DNA of 64,000 nucleotides from Zeugodacus cucurbitae (lineage: Eukaryota; Arthropoda; Insecta; Diptera; Tephritidae): assembly GCF_028554725.1 (NCBI RefSeq), contig NC_071668.1, positions 49,209,732-49,273,731 of the forward strand, written 5' to 3'. The translations under genes were made by a program, and so were the position numbers. The notes beneath the pieces are model-generated. The model ran no database searches and was not told the DNA's origin. It saw nothing but the letters and a program-made list of their open reading frames with translations. Of this stretch, positions 1 through 13,657 are shown piece by piece. How positions within the stretch are numbered: position 1 is the first letter of the stretch; each line of letters begins with the position of its first letter.

Positions 1-680
1 GGGTCGGACCAGAGGAAAAGGGGTGTTAGATGAGCAGGGTTTAAGGGGCATGGAAGGAGGTGGTTAGTGTCATGCGAAGACTCTTTGCATGCAGGACATA
101 TATTGAGTATGTCAAGGTCTAGTGGCTTCAGTAGGTGACTGGAGGGAGATCATTTCGTTATGCACCTTCATTTCGTTATTCACCTACGGGACTCATTGTG
201 TAGATGCTCAACCGGAGACATCAAGAGGTAACCTATTGCTGCCCGGAGAGCGGTGTTCTGACAAATCTGAAGCTTCCGCAGCTTCGTCCTATTGCACCCA
301 GGCGATCATACCAGGGCTGCGTAGCTTATGACCGGCCGGCCGATAGCCTGGTACGTTGCCAACAACGTTTCTTTGTCTTTATCCCATGTGCTAACGACTT
401 GAGAATTTTGTTGCGGCGCTGTACCTTGGTAATCATCTCGGTCGTATGGAGATTGAAAAAGTACAGGCTATCCAGTGTAACACCCAAAATTTTGGCGTTA
501 CTGACGTTTTGATGCCATCGACAAAAATGTTCTGGTCTAGGATTGTTCTCTTTCGTCCCATTGATGAATAGGGTGTCTGTGGATTAGGCAGAGTGTTAGG
601 CTCCGAGCAGTGAGAGAGGTCGCGGAAGTAGCCGTTTTCTTTCGAACACATGTCATTGATTCCATTGTCCGACGTCATTA
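1..680 (-). mobile_element. Jockey-type non-LTR retrotransposon relic, cut by the window edge
   Basis: Read on the minus strand this is a decayed 3' portion of a Jockey-clade ORF2. From about 650 down to 250 the broken frames carry the region after the reverse-transcriptase palm (motifs such as AKILGVTLDS and KVQRRNKILKSLA). From about 135 to 1 the C-terminal cysteine/histidine segment reads ICPACKESSHDTNHL. Frameshifts and stops break it throughout, and part of the RNase H region between the two blocks is missing. The same C-terminal segment recurs at 8343-8712 and 57203-57480. The assignment to Jockey rests on remembered family motifs; degeneration is directly visible. Confidence 0.75.
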
Positions 681-1129
681 TCGTACAATCATCGCCGTAA
701 GAGGAGACTGAGACTCCTTCTGATGGTTGAGCGAAATATTCGAAATATAGAAATTAAATAGTAGAGGGAATAGGACATCAACCTGTGGAACCTCTCGTTT
801 AATTATTCTGTTTTATTTTATTATTTGGTTTGTTTACGCATTCTAGTCTAGAGGTACAAACATATCGAAATTAAATTTTTAAGTTTGAATAGTTTTAATA
901 TTATTATTAATACTTACAAAAGATTATATTCCAACCATTAAATTTTATATTTGTTTAGAAAATTTTCCAAAAAAAAAAAAAAAACAATTTCACAATGTTA
1001 TTTTAACAGCAGCAATTAACACCATACATTTGTAGCATGCATTCAGGCGCGAAAATTGTTTTCTATTACGAACAAAATAATAATTAAATTATACTGTCTA
1101 TTACACATACATATTTTGAAAGCAATAGA
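681..1129. other. AT-rich spacer
   Basis: No coding signal or repeat structure is seen apart from an A run near 970-984. It separates two retrotransposon relics. Confidence 0.5.
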
Positions 1130-1410
1130 TATGCAATTAATACCCCCGTCCAGGAAAAGTATTTTCAGGCTTACAGCTACTCTACCGGATCTTTGGCCAT
1201 TTGGAGAACATGCAATGAAAATGGGCATACCCTATAATAACATTTGTGGAGGCTGTGAACTAAAGGGGAATAAGGAAGCAATATTCCACTATCTCTGTAA
1301 ATGTCCAGCCCTATCGCAGATCCGACACAGGACACTTGGAAGCCATCAGGCATCAAGCCATGAATGGATGTCCACTAATGTTCATCGAAAACACAAAGTG
1401 GTTTAAACGG
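1130..1410 (+). mobile_element. Jockey-type non-LTR C-terminal fragment
   Basis: The plus-strand frame ending at the stop near 1404 contains WPFGEHAMKMGIPYNNIC, then a CxxC and an HYLCKCPALS stretch. This is the zinc-knuckle-like end of Jockey/I-type ORF2 proteins that follows RNase H. No reverse transcriptase remains upstream, so this is a 5'-truncated or decayed copy. It differs from the family at 1-680, since the cysteine spacing and surrounding words are unlike. Confidence 0.6.
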
Positions 1411-2955
1411 AATGATGAATCGGGATAACATTAAATTATAAGGTCTGCGAATAGTGTATCAAAATGGCACATCTAGTGCTAATCGGGCAATATAATTATA
1501 TGGCTACACTGCTACCTACCTACCCCCGTATTCAAGTCATAGGAAATGTAATTGCTTCTATATTAGTTATAAAAAAATTGTTTGCTACTTTAAACTGCAC
1601 ACAAATATCAATCAAATTTCCAAACAACGACAAACTCTTGAGTCTACTTTTCGTATCTGAGCTGCAAGGTTTGACAAAGACACTTATGTAGAAGGGCATG
1701 CTACCGGAAGCGCAAATAAAATATGTTAACAAACCTTAGCTTAGATGAAAAGTAGTTTTATTAGCCATCAACAAATATATTTGTGGAAAGTCCAAAATTC
1801 ACAGATGTTTAAGCTATGTATGTATATACATATAAGAATTAATAATTACATATATTTATTCAAAATAATGATATACAATAGAGAAATACGACAATGCTTT
1901 AAAGGTCCCTTAGGACCTCTCAAACACTCGACCAGCTGTTGGCCAATTTGAATCCTAAAATTACGTTCCAGTGAGAATAACACAACATGGCAATCAAACA
2001 ACAAAAATTTTACCAGAAAATCTTTTCAACAAAAACAACGAAATCCACCAGCGTCTTTGTGTAGTCCCTAATATAGAACCAACTGACCACATAGATGCCG
2101 ATATGCGCGAACAGAATTATTAAATGTTTAATACTTTAGTAAACCTTATTTAATCAAATTTATATTTATTTAAAAATATTTATCTGGGAAAACTCCATGG
2201 ATTTTTGCAATTTACGCCATAAACACTACTAATGTTTGAAATGGCGCTTTTATTTATACATTTAAATATGCATACGGACGTCTGTATGTACATATATAAG
2301 TAAGCTCGGAGTTAATAACCGCAAAAGAATACATATTTATAAGTATTCGTAAGCACATATATAAATATTTTGATAGTGGTAGTCTCCAAAATAAGCAAAA
2401 AAAAAATTAAACAACAAAACAAACAAGTTGAACTCATAATAAACGCACCATGCGCATTCACCCTCAAATTTATGAAAATAAAAAAGCAACAATTTTAATA
2501 AATATTATAGTAGCAATATTGATAATGGAAAAATTAGTAACTGCACTGTTCATATAAATCACTAAACTGCTGCTTTCAGAACATAGCTTTCTTCGAAAAC
2601 TCTTTGGTCCAATACACACACGCTTATTAACATCAAATCTTTCTCAAAAAATCTTCTAACAAATGACTAGGAAACAAAAACAATGCAATAAACTCACCAA
2701 AATGCCATCATTTCGTTGGGCATAAAGATAGAGCTATATTTCCTGCTTTATAATAGCGAATTAATTGAGTAGAAAATTCAAACCAGTCGCAAGCAAAGAA
2801 GACACAAAACAGGCAAAAATTAGATATAAACTTGGTTCTAAAAACTTGTCAGTTCCTAACAAAAGTATTTACGCATTTGACTGTGAACTATGTATACCAG
2901 CAATACACGAAACCACACTACACTCTATATAACACACTCTCTAACAATGAGAATA

Positions 2956-2996
<41 letters not shown>

Positions 2997-4013
2997 AACA
3001 ATAAAATTAACAACCGTCAACTTCAGAACGAACATTGACCTTCATTAAACAAAAAACAAAAAAATAACATAGATAAAAAAATGCAAAAAAGAAAAGCACT
3101 GCTGTTTTTGGTCGCTGCTTTGACTCTTTCTTTCTTTGTTAAAAGAATGATTTGTATGAGCGAGTACATCAAAAAAATTTAAAATTATGAATTTGTAGAA
3201 AACAATACAGTACAACTTCTCTTAATCGAAATATATATGCATACAATACATAGATCATATATAATACAAACTATACTCTCAAAAGAAGTCTGTTTTGGTA
3301 AAACGTACGCTAAACCAATAAACACAAAAAATATTGATGGATTTTAAGAAAAAAATTAATATCACTATTCCACACACACACACTACCGACAATAATAACA
3401 CACCAATCGTTAAAAGAACGAATTTTATTGCAAAGCAAATATTGTTTATAGTTCCCATGAGGTGATATTCGAATTAAATATGTTTCACTGTAGATAAAAC
3501 CACATGCGCAAGCATACATAAATACATAAGAAGGTACGCTCAAGCTTAAGCTACGCTCAGCATTTATAGCGACAAAAAAGCAACATACAAATAAGTATGT
3601 ATGTATGTTTGTATGTATAAAAGCCGAATACACTTCGCGTTAAGCCGTGGCTTTGTTCACAGTGAACTTTTAAGTTGGACACAATGGCAATAAGAGCGGC
3701 AAAACCGCTCAGAACCAACCAATACACGGAAAATCTGTAAATTTCAAAATTCGGTGTGATTGGACTCGTATTTCCTTCTACACTTATTTGTACATATGTA
3801 CATATATATTAAACATTTGTATTTGTATATTTTGTATATGTTTAGGTATGCACGTTTGTTATGTACTTATGATTTAATGCCAACACAAACGAATTGGCGT
3901 TTTTGTTAATGACTAAATGCGCCGCGGCAACAGCCCGATCGTATTTACAAACATATGTGTGTAATTACAACTATACACGTGCGAATGAGTGCGTGAATGC
4001 CCAGCCGGACTTG
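1411..4013. other. Intergenic AT-rich spacer
   Basis: No gene is supported. It holds scattered (TATG)/(CATA) microsatellite tracts and one long A run (2961-2994). Short open frames here are low-complexity and lack family motifs. Confidence 0.5.
2961..2994. repeat. Poly(A) homopolymer of about 34 bases
   Basis: An uninterrupted A run. It could be a simple microsatellite or the tail of a retroposed sequence, but no recognisable retroposed body lies directly upstream. Confidence 0.8.
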
Positions 4014-4019
4014 GAGATA

Positions 4020-4400
4020 TAAATAATAAAAAAAATACACAGAAAATATAAGATTTAAAAAAAAAACATTATATAATTAAAAAAATAAATTAAAAAATAT
4101 AATAAAACATATAAATAAACATAATAAAATAAAAATTTTACAATTAAAAAAAAATAAAAGAAATAATATTATTAAAAAATTTATAAAAAAAAGTCATATA
4201 ATTAAAAAAATAAATATAAATCATAAAATAAAAAAACAAAAAAGAATATTAAATTAAAAAATTTAATAAAAAATACAAAATTAGAAAAATATAGATCAAA
4301 ATGTTATTTAAAAAAATTCCGCAAAAAAACTATTATTTATTAAATTAATTTATGAAAAAAAAAAAATTGTTAAAAATTACTTCATTTCTGCGTTTGAATG
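4020..4400. repeat. Strand-asymmetric A-rich low-complexity tract
   Basis: About 380 bases are built almost only of A and T with very few G or C, and A greatly exceeds T on the plus strand. The tract is made of short irregular A runs such as AAAAAATAAA, not of one repeating unit. Confidence 0.7.
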
Positions 4401-7400
4401 TTTTACAACATTTGCGATTGCGAACGTGTCTTGAGATTGCAAAATACAATGCATAAAAACAAATGTTATTGTCATAATATGAGAATCCAAAATAATTTTA
4501 TCAAAAGACCGTTCAATCTATTGCCCATTCGCTGGTCATCTATTTTACTAAACTCTATTATAAATTTATATAAATAAAATTTGCTCAAGTAGTTAAGTAG
4601 TGCCGAGTTCGTCCGGTTCTTTTCAGATAATCACACGAGAAATATGTTTTTTTGACGGCATTTATAAAATTACAAAGAATAAAATGGAATTATATGAATG
4701 AAATATCGCCGAAAAAGCCCCAGTAAAAATTGGTTTTCTATAAGAATATTCAGGAAAATGCAACGATTATTCCATTTAAATTTTTCCAATAGGGTAGTTA
4801 CTTTAGCTTTACAAGTGTGGGATTGAGCATATTTATGTATATATGTTTATATTTCAATGCTGCTTTTTGTCTAAGCCAGAGTACGTTCACATCTCTTCAC
4901 AGGTTTATAACATTAACTTCTTATAACTTAATAATTAAAATATATATACAATCTTATGCATAAATGTAATTATGTACATTTCTAAATATGTATACACATT
5001 TGTATATAAACTTGGCCATATACAATCATACACTTTTCCATTCTACAAAGTGTGCTCACAATTTGAATTTATGTTCTGACTACATGTGTTTCTGACTCAT
5101 TTCATTTGTAAGTTAAAAGACAAAAAGAATAAGTTTTACCTTTTTGCCAATGGTCATTAAGAAGAGAATAGTAGAAGATGACATATACATACAAACGCAT
5201 ATGAAGTCATCTTAACGTATCTAAACACATATTCACTATGAACGAATATATATTTGTATGTTTGTGTATATTTTTGATGCCTAAAGGTAAAAAAAAAAAT
5301 AATTTAGTAGTAACCTTAGGAAGTTGAACTCTAGTTTAGTTTCAAAAGATCATCAGTTTTTTTATATTTACATACATATATATACACACATATGTATGTG
5401 CACATGTTACCTTAAGGGGTTAGATGGGTTTTGAAAAAAAAAAAATACTTTTGTCGTATTAAATAGTACAATATGTTTTAAATATTATCTAAAAATATCA
5501 AATCGATCCGAGTAATATTCTAAGAAACAGACCCTATCGAAGTTCCGCCCATCACGTTATATTAGTTTGAATATAAAACTTTAAACGCGTTTATTTCAAA
5601 ACTCAAATTTTCATATTTTTAATGTTTTTTACTCGAAATGAATTATAATTAATTAAAGAAATCATAAAACACGGGTGCAGTTAGAATTTCAAATGTTAAA
5701 AAAAATTTAGCGCAGATTTATGTAAGTATTTGTCCACCAAAGAAAATGATGCAACACTATTTCCCATGCGTAAAAGATCATTCTAGCGCAGGGTTGCACT
5801 ACAAGTGCTGATTGTTTATTAAAACATCTGTATAATTTGTTCGATTGGCTTCTCTCCAACGCTTTGCCAAACATTAAAGTGAAAATGTCATTAAGCAAAA
5901 AAAGTGTGTTGAAAACGAACAAAATGTGATTATTGTGCCTGTTATCCTACATTTGAGAATTTTTATATTTGAGAGAAAACATTTTTGCTAAGAGTAAATA
6001 AACATCCTGATTTTGTCTTTCAAACGAGTATTCATATAAGTAGATGATTTTACAAAATATATAAGGTTTAATATTATCAAAGCATTCTCGCTTCTGAAAA
6101 ACATTCTGTAAAATAAAATATACAAATTTTTCTTTAATTTTTACCATTTAATATTATATTACAGCAAGATATATGTCAACCCCAAAACAACGGGAATAAC
6201 AAATTAAATACAAAATATATATCATATAAAAGTGTTTTCAATAGGGACGCTAAAAAAGTAAACCGGTAGGGACAGCAAACAACGCCATATTTTTCCCGCT
6301 CTGACATTTCTCTTCGGTAAGGTTAGCCATTTCAACATGGAAAGAATACGATCTAACAAGTCGAAATTATTAAAATGTATTACCCAAATTTGAAGTCAAT
6401 GTCAAAATCAACTTTAAGAGCGCTACGTCCAATTTATTTTCGTCATAATCGTCCTGTCAGTTCAAAACAACTGGGCGTTTAGTGGAAAAATTTTAATCCA
6501 CATGCACAGTACAAAATATTTCCGCACCAGTGAAACAAAGAACAAATTGAGGAAAGAACTGAAGCCGCTTTACCATCAGAATCGTCGTATATTCGTGAAT
6601 TGGTCTAAGCAACAACTTAAAAAACCAGCAACAAGCCAGCGACTGTTGATGTTTATTGTGTTATTTCGTACGAATATCAAATATGAAATTGCATCAGAAT
6701 CTACCGATTTATGCTTGAAAACCGTCGACAATTGGGTTTAGCGTCTGAATTTCTGCAAGCTTTCCCCTTGGTGACCATCCAAAAGAAATCGAGTTTCATA
6801 AATAATGTTATCGAATGTTCTTTCACAGGAGTTTCCAGAGGAAAATATTTGTTATACATATTCAAATACATTTGAATAACAGTTCGTTGTAATAATTTAT
6901 GCCTGAGAATCTGTATAAAATTTACAGAACATATACAAGCACATAGATATACATAGTTTTACTTGCAATTTGAAAGTCATGGTTATTTGCAAGCATTTTT
7001 GATACCAATTACGAATGAAACGTTAAAAATTTTAGTATCAAAACAATCATTTGTACATAAATAATAAATATCAAACACAGTACAATAATATTCGAGTATG
7101 TATGTATAATTGTGCGTAGTTGATTGCCTACTACCTTTTACCGCGTCCACCTTGCTGTGACAACAATTAAATGAACCGTTGTGAATGCTACATTTTTATT
7201 GGTTCCTATTATCTTCTTAAGCGTAGAAGTGTGAAATGCAAAATACTGCTTACACATACACACATGTGTATGAAGAGTTTATGCACGCCTACACACACAC
7301 ACATATACCTACTTATATAACCTATTATTTTAATCCACAAGACATTTTATTGAATACTTTAACGAGTTGCGAATCGTATGCACAGACATACACAAAAACA

Positions 7401-8342
7401 GACTAAATAACTTTTATACATCACTATACGTATATGTATGTATGTAGGTATATTATGTGGCCTCTGTTTCGAGAGCATTGACACTAAACAAAAATTTAGA
7501 GCGTTGAACTTCTCTTATAACAACAACAACACTGTGCGACGCCTTCAATTTATCTAAAATTTATGTATGAGGAATTCTTTTTTAATTTAATTGAAATATT
7601 ATAAACCTACTTATGCCCTAATTTGTTGTATTGTATTTTTAGATCCACAAATCAAAAATCGTTACCGAAAAAAGGTGAATGACAAATGAGTTTTGATAAT
7701 GTTTTGTTTAAGGGCAAAAGATATATTATATAAAGATATAATTTTCGAAAACAAGTGCTATTGTGACAGGTCAGAAGGAGTTTAGTATATTATGTTTTAA
7801 TACACGGACTAAATACAAGGAAAGGTAAGAATACAGGCTTAAATAGAAAAGTAAGAGTACAAGTAAAGTAACAGCTCGAATCTTGATATCTGACATTGTA
7901 ACGAATTTATTGTCCATAGCCAAATATATAATGATTTGGTTCCGGTGCCGTAAGTCTTTTATAATTAAGTCACATATAATGTTAGAAATTTTCGAATATA
8001 CATATTACTAAAATTACTCTTTAACTAGTGCAAGTGAGAAGATAATAGCTGTATTTGATTCAACAAACGTTGGAGAGTAGCCAATCGGACTAACTCCCGG
8101 ACCGATAACAAATGTGTAAAAAAAAAAATTAAATTTATAGACCAAAGAAAAAACCAATGCTTACAAAACATGGAAAAAGGATGCCACTGGATAAATTGTC
8201 GTATAGTGATTAGTGTTTTAACAAAAGTTTCCGATATTTGTAGACCAAATTTTGCTAACCCATCATAGGAACATACATTAATACATAGAAGACTTATTTA
8301 GCGATGCATCTAAATTTAAAGCCGTCATGAAGACAAACGTGA
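4401..8342. other. Intergenic spacer, no gene seen
   Basis: No coding exon is supported. A somewhat less AT-rich stretch at 6240-6800 has short open frames broken by stops and may be an old transposon remnant, but no transposase or RT motif could be read. Around 5410-5650 there is repeat-like sequence beginning near CTTAAGGGGTTAGATGGG, without a matching second end in view. Confidence 0.4.
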
Positions 8343-8712
8343 ATGTCGTGTTCCAGTGGCGACCTTGGAGTCAAACAACCAACCATAGCAGACGAAGAGC
8401 TCGAGTTGCCACGTGAAACTAGAGTGACCCTTGGTCAACTTCGTTGTGCATATTGTAGCAGGTTAAACTCCTACCTATCCGGACTGAACCTTGACATACA
8501 GAATAAATGTCCTGCATGCAATGAATTCCCACATGATACTAGTCACCTCTTTGCATGCCCAACGAATCCAACTCATCTAAAACCCCTCTTCCTTTGGCCG
8601 ACCCCATCGAAACCTTTTCCTTTCCTTTGCCTCCCACTAGATGACCTCGACGACAACTAGACCTATGCTTTCTATTCCAGCAGGCTGGATAATCGTTACA
8701 ACAACAACAAAC
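8343..8712 (+). mobile_element. Jockey-type non-LTR 3' end with (CAA)n tail
   Basis: The plus-strand frame reads LPRETRVTLGQLRCAYCSRL, then CPACNEFPHDTSHLFACP and LPLDDLDDN, followed by a stop at 8657-8659. A short 3' UTR then ends in a CAA-repeat tail (near 8698-8711). This is the C-terminal end of the same Jockey-like family as 1-680 and 57203-57480. Only the last ~100 codons remain, as expected for severe 5' truncation during target-primed reverse transcription. Confidence 0.75.
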
Positions 8713-8724
8713 GTCTTGATCCAT

Positions 8725-9845
8725 GGTATTGTAAGATAAGTTTCAAACGTGACGGCGGCGGTATTATAGTTGGACTTGTTTATAAATACATTTTAGAAAC
8801 GAAAATTCTCAATGTATTATACCTATATGTTGGGTCTTTCAACATGTTAACGACCCGAATCGCCCATTTGAATTGCTAAAATACTATCTAGGTGAAGGTA
8901 TAGTTCAGGTTCTTAAAGTTTCCAGCTTCTTACAGCTCAATCCCCGGACCCAATCGAAAACTTCTTCAGTATTTTTAAGCTCACAGTTTGGGTCATGTTA
9001 CAGGGACCAGGAAGATCATTTAAAAATTAACAAAAAATTGTTGTAGCATCATCACGCAAACCTCAATCGAAAATTAATAGCATCAGCTAAGGGTTCTAAT
9101 ATACAATATTGGTTTGTTGATTTAGTTTAGAATACTACCTTATTGACTATGAAGTAGAACAAATATGTATAAAAACAACTTACATTAATACAAAATATTT
9201 CTAATCAAATATGTTATCGAATACATTCAAAGAGACATGACAATATATGCTTGTATATAAATATAACAGTGCAAATAAAACGTCATAGATTTAGTCTTAA
9301 TAAAAATATGATTCGGCAGGCATATAGCGCATACAAATGCATATACAAGTATAAACTCATATAGCTTTACCTTGTTCCTTCTTTACCAAAAGTTGGACAA
9401 ACCATATCGTGGATATATATACACACAAGCATTGTGCCGACTATATACAAACAATCAAAAGCAACATTGAACAGAAGGGTGACAATTTAACGAAAACAGT
9501 AAAAAGGGGAAGAAGCAAAGGTTGTCGGACTAAACAAAAATGTTCTTTTGTATTGCTCTTCAAAAGGGAGTATAGAGCATGGCAGAAGAGAGCCGCCATT
9601 TGCTGCTCCTTTAAACGTAAAAGCCCACCGAAGTTACATACTTAGGGCCCGCAGTTACCTATGCAACCGACGTCAATGCATTACATACACACACATATAC
9701 AAAAGCACAATATTGCATTGCCTGAAAAGATATCATCACAACCATGGATGCCAATAGCGTAAATAATTGTTGCAATATAATTTTCAGAACGATGTAAAAT
9801 ATTAACTAAATTATTTTTTATAAAGAAGATATATGTAAGTATATA
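8725..9845. other. Intergenic spacer
   Basis: No gene or mobile element is recognised. Basic open frames near 9409-9757 lack any family motif and are treated as chance. Confidence 0.4.
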
Positions 9846-10130
9846 AATTCTTGGCACGATTTTAGTTACTGGGCGCCAAGATTTGCGTACATTTTTAGAT
9901 TAATTAGCCCAAAATAAACGCTATTAATTTTATAAAATAAAAACATGGATATCTCGCTAATTTTAGGAGATATCGAGCTTTGAAGTTATGTGTTAAAAGC
10001 AGCCGATGCGCGCACTTATGCATTGATGTATGTGTTATGTGTTATTTTATAAAAATCGTTTATTTTGGGAAAATTAACCCAAAAATTAGCTCAAATTTTG
10101 GCTAATCAGAAACTAAGATCTCCCCAAATT
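9846..10130. repeat. Foldback (long inverted repeat) element, MITE-like
   Basis: Two imperfect inverted arms of about 85-100 bases face each other across a loop of roughly 95 bases. The left arm (9846-9945) contains CCCAAAATAAACG, and the right arm (about 10040-10130) contains its complement CGTTTATTTTGGG; flanking bases also pair for most of the arm length. No ORF lies inside. The layout is that of a foldback or self-complementary MITE. Its superfamily is unknown because no clear target-site duplication was identified. Confidence 0.65.
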
Positions 10131-12907
10131 CTTAATACTATTATTATCCTTTTTAAAATAGTTGAAAATCTCATAAAATTTATAACAATTTATTGAAAAA
10201 AAAAATGTAGAACTTTAGTTCATTAGAATAATTTCCAACATTGAAATCAGCTACCATCAAATAAAATAGTAAATTTTCACAGAAATCATAAAATGGTAAC
10301 TCTGTAAACAAACAATACAAAAGGGCAGAAATCATGCAAGGGACCAAAAAATGAATGAGAATGTAGGAGGAAGTGGAACTGAAGCCATCAGACAGTGCAG
10401 TTTGTGCTGGCCATAGCTGTTGGTTCTGATGTGAACTCCATTGCACAAAGGGGAAACGAATTGGCAATGGAACACACGACGACGCGAATTAGTCACCATC
10501 CACATCTCATATACAAGAAAACACGTATTCTTATTTGCCGTCCGTCCACCCGCCCATTCATCCATGATCTATGTATGCTTCTCTCTCTCCAAGAACAAGA
10601 AAAAGCATTTCTATGGCGCGTTTTCATTGCTGTCTAGCTGCTGTTTTTTCTAACATATGTATGTACATATAAATGTATATATTTTTATATTTAATATATA
10701 TATGTTGTTTTGTCTGCGGGCAGGGGCCATTATGCTACAATGCGAATAAGTTATACACGTACAACTGTTATAAAATATAAAAAAAAAACACCAGTACATA
10801 TTACAGCAATAACCGGGGTGCATTGATAATGCCGCAAAGAGCGTCTGTGTAGTTTAGGATGCGAAATAAATAAATATATATATATATATGCCTAATAGCA
10901 TTTAAGACACACTGAAACTGGCTTATAACACTAAAATTTAGTGAATAACTTCCTGGGTTATTAATATTCTTTCACAAACTTTTGATAAACACGAGCGCAC
11001 TAGCGTTTAGATTTGTTTAACAGTTTATAAGTTGTATTAAACAGAATTTATGCTTATACGTGTATTTGAGCAAGTATGAATTATAGATACACGACTTTTA
11101 CAACAAAGTAATGAAAACAAAAACTTATCTTCACTTCCCAAAGCATATATGTATATGTATATATCTGACACGGGAATTCACTTCCGCCTTAGTTTGGTTC
11201 ATTTTTCACATGTTAAAACTATACACTTTTATGAATATTTATATACATTTATAGTAGCAATAATGTTATAGAATTTAACAAACCTGAGAACTTCGATGTG
11301 ACCATGTCAATGTATATATGACTTCTAGGAAAGATTACTATAGGGCAGCCACCTTTGGCTACAATTAGAAATATAAAGTTTTAAACGTGTGTTGCGCCAG
11401 CAGTGCCTACGATCCGTTGTGTTTTGCAGTTGTTTGAGTTGAAACAGACGAAGTAGCACATAAGGCAGAGCGATTTTTACTCGCGTCACTTTTTGGCGAA
11501 TTCTCTCGTCTACTTTGGTTGTATGACGCAAAGGCGAATGCTAGAACAAAAACTTTATGCTCAGCACTATGTATTTACTATTTTTTTCAAAGTTTTGTCG
11601 TTTAATTTTCTTATGACGTTTCAGAAAGTCTCAATTCTTTAAATGCATTGTTTGAATTTTTAAATTTTACACTTTTCCTTAAATTTAATTTACAATATTA
11701 ATTTAAAACAGTACCCACGCTCGAGCAAACTACGTTATAATCATAGATTTAACTGCAACAGCTACTAAACAAAAACTGAAAGAGGAATAGAACCGAAACA
11801 TTCAAGCAGCGCCATTAATACGGAAATATTCAGCGTTGTATTTCTTACAATTAGAGTTACCTCACAACAGAAACTGATTGGAACATGTGCTTCTACGAAT
11901 CGCTCATAGCATACTATTTTAAGATCGTAAATATTTCTAATTTTTAACAATTATATTTTCTGTTCAAAATCTGTTCAAAATAAGCAGATACACGGTTCGC
12001 ACACAATAGTTAAACAAAAGTTAAAGCATGCATATTTATTACCAACCAAATTACAGCGTATAGCTGTAATTACTATGAACTTTTTGGTATGAACAGTTGA
12101 GCTATTAAGATCTTAATATATTATTATTATTATTTAAATTAAATTATTCATAATTATGAAGGTGGAAATAAATTATTCAAATTCTAAAAAAAAGTCTTAT
12201 TTTGAATATATGATTTTTGAAACAAAGAAGAAATCAGAATGGTACAGTCTAATTAACGACAGGGAATATTCAAAATTTAATCAAGAAAGCGGGAAACATA
12301 TAAATATTCAGCTATATTTTTAGCATGATCCACTAACTATGTAGGTATAACAAAAAATAAAAATAAAATCAATAAATAAATAATAAATAAAAATAAGACC
12401 CGCCTCGGTTATGTAGATCTGACTGTCGTGGAAACGGATTTCAATAGCCCTATACAACATTTGAATGTTGTAAAACGGAATGGTGGGGAATCTCAGTGTC
12501 ATGCTCACTTGGTTAGGTATATTAGTTTAATTCGGTAATTAGAATATTGGTATCTGTTATTATTTGAGATATTGAAACAAGAGAAATCAAGAAAGTGATT
12601 CCGACACTTGCCAATACATTTCTTTCTATACATATTGGATCGTGGATTTACACATTTAGTTAAATAAATTGCCAGTGTGAAGACATGTTATAAATCATTT
12701 ACTGTTCCCAGTAATATAAGTCGATTGTAGCGTTTTGGTAGTAATGTCAAAACAAATAGTGTAATTAGTACAATTAAAAAATTTTGTATTTTAAAAAAAA
12801 TATTTTACATCATGTCACATAGCGAACATAATGAGTATATATTATAACAAAAAAGGAAACAAACATGAATACATTTATATTATTTATTTATCTGTAGCAT
12901 TAAAATA
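10131..12907. other. Intergenic spacer upstream of DCTN6
   Basis: No gene is supported. The segment 11330-11540 is less AT-rich and open on the minus strand but has no recognised domain. A patch at about 12395-12500 contains CTACATAACCGAGG on the minus strand, resembling a word at 35215-35230 (CTACGTAACCGGAGG), and may be shared repeat sequence. Confidence 0.4.
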
Positions 12908-13644
12908 ATGGCAAAAGCTATTGTTTGTGAGGACTGCACCTTGATTGGTGACATCACTATTTCACCTGGATGTGTAATACACCCCAGTGCCACCATAATT
13001 GCAGAAGCCGGGCCAATAGTATTAGGTGAAAATTGTATAGTGGAAGAGTACTCGACAATAGCATTCCGTCTGCCGACTGGCCAAAATATTGACCCTGCAG
13101 CTGAAGTGAGAACTTTAAACATTGGAGCAAATAATGTTTTTGAAGTAGGTAGCAGAGTAGAGGCATGTCACATCGGTGAAAAGAATGTCTTTGAGAGCAA
13201 GTGCTACGTTGGCCCTTGCGTCTTTGTTTCGAGCGGTTGCATTATAGGTGCTGGTGTTAGATTAGTTTCAGAGCAGAAACTTCCTGAAAATACTGTGATT
13301 TACGGCAGAAACTGCTTGCAAAGAGAGGCCATCGATAAGCATGGGGTAAATATTTATGATTTGTATAAAGAGAAGTTATTACAAAAGTGGTAATGTGTTT
13401 CATTATACATACATATTTGCATTTAATAAAAAGTGTACATTCATAAACAATGTTTTATCCATATTGTAACTGTACTGTGCACACTAACACTTTCTTAATG
13501 TAATATTATTGAATAATATAAAATATATATTCTCTCTTACAGTCACAAACACTGCAGATTGATTTTCTAAGAAAAGTATTACCCAACTATCATCATCTGC
13601 GGAAACCAAATTTTGATCCTAAAAAAATGCGCATAGCTGCTTAA
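12908..13644 (+). CDS. DCTN6: Dynactin subunit 6 (p27)
   Basis: This is the p27 subunit of the dynactin pointed-end complex, which helps dynein bind membrane cargo. Coding exons are 12908-13345 and 13543-13644. The donor GGG|GTAAAT and acceptor TTACAG are both phase 0, giving 179 residues. Residues 1-140 show the hexapeptide rhythm of a left-handed beta-helix (for example VCEDCTLIGDITISPGCVIH). Exon 2 supplies the conserved family ending QTLQIDFLRKVLPNYHHL, which is why the spliced form is preferred. Reading straight through the donor instead gives a 161-residue product ending LLQKW, with an AATAAA only 32 bases past its stop. The gene converges with POLR1D, with 59 bases between stop codons. 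Function is from the family; the intron is inferred. Confidence 0.9.
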
Positions 13645-13657
13645 TATATATATCTAA

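Noticed and set aside
5410..5650. Repeat-like sequence starting CTTAAGGGGTTAGATGGG
   Set aside because: Only one possible end is visible and no second copy occurs in the window.
6240..6900. Less AT-rich stretch with short open frames, possibly a transposase remnant
   Set aside because: No catalytic or DNA-binding motif could be read in any frame, and no terminal repeats were found; kept only as a note in the spacer entry.
11325..11531. Basic minus-strand open frame
   Set aside because: No domain and no splice or promoter context; could be chance despite less AT-rich DNA.
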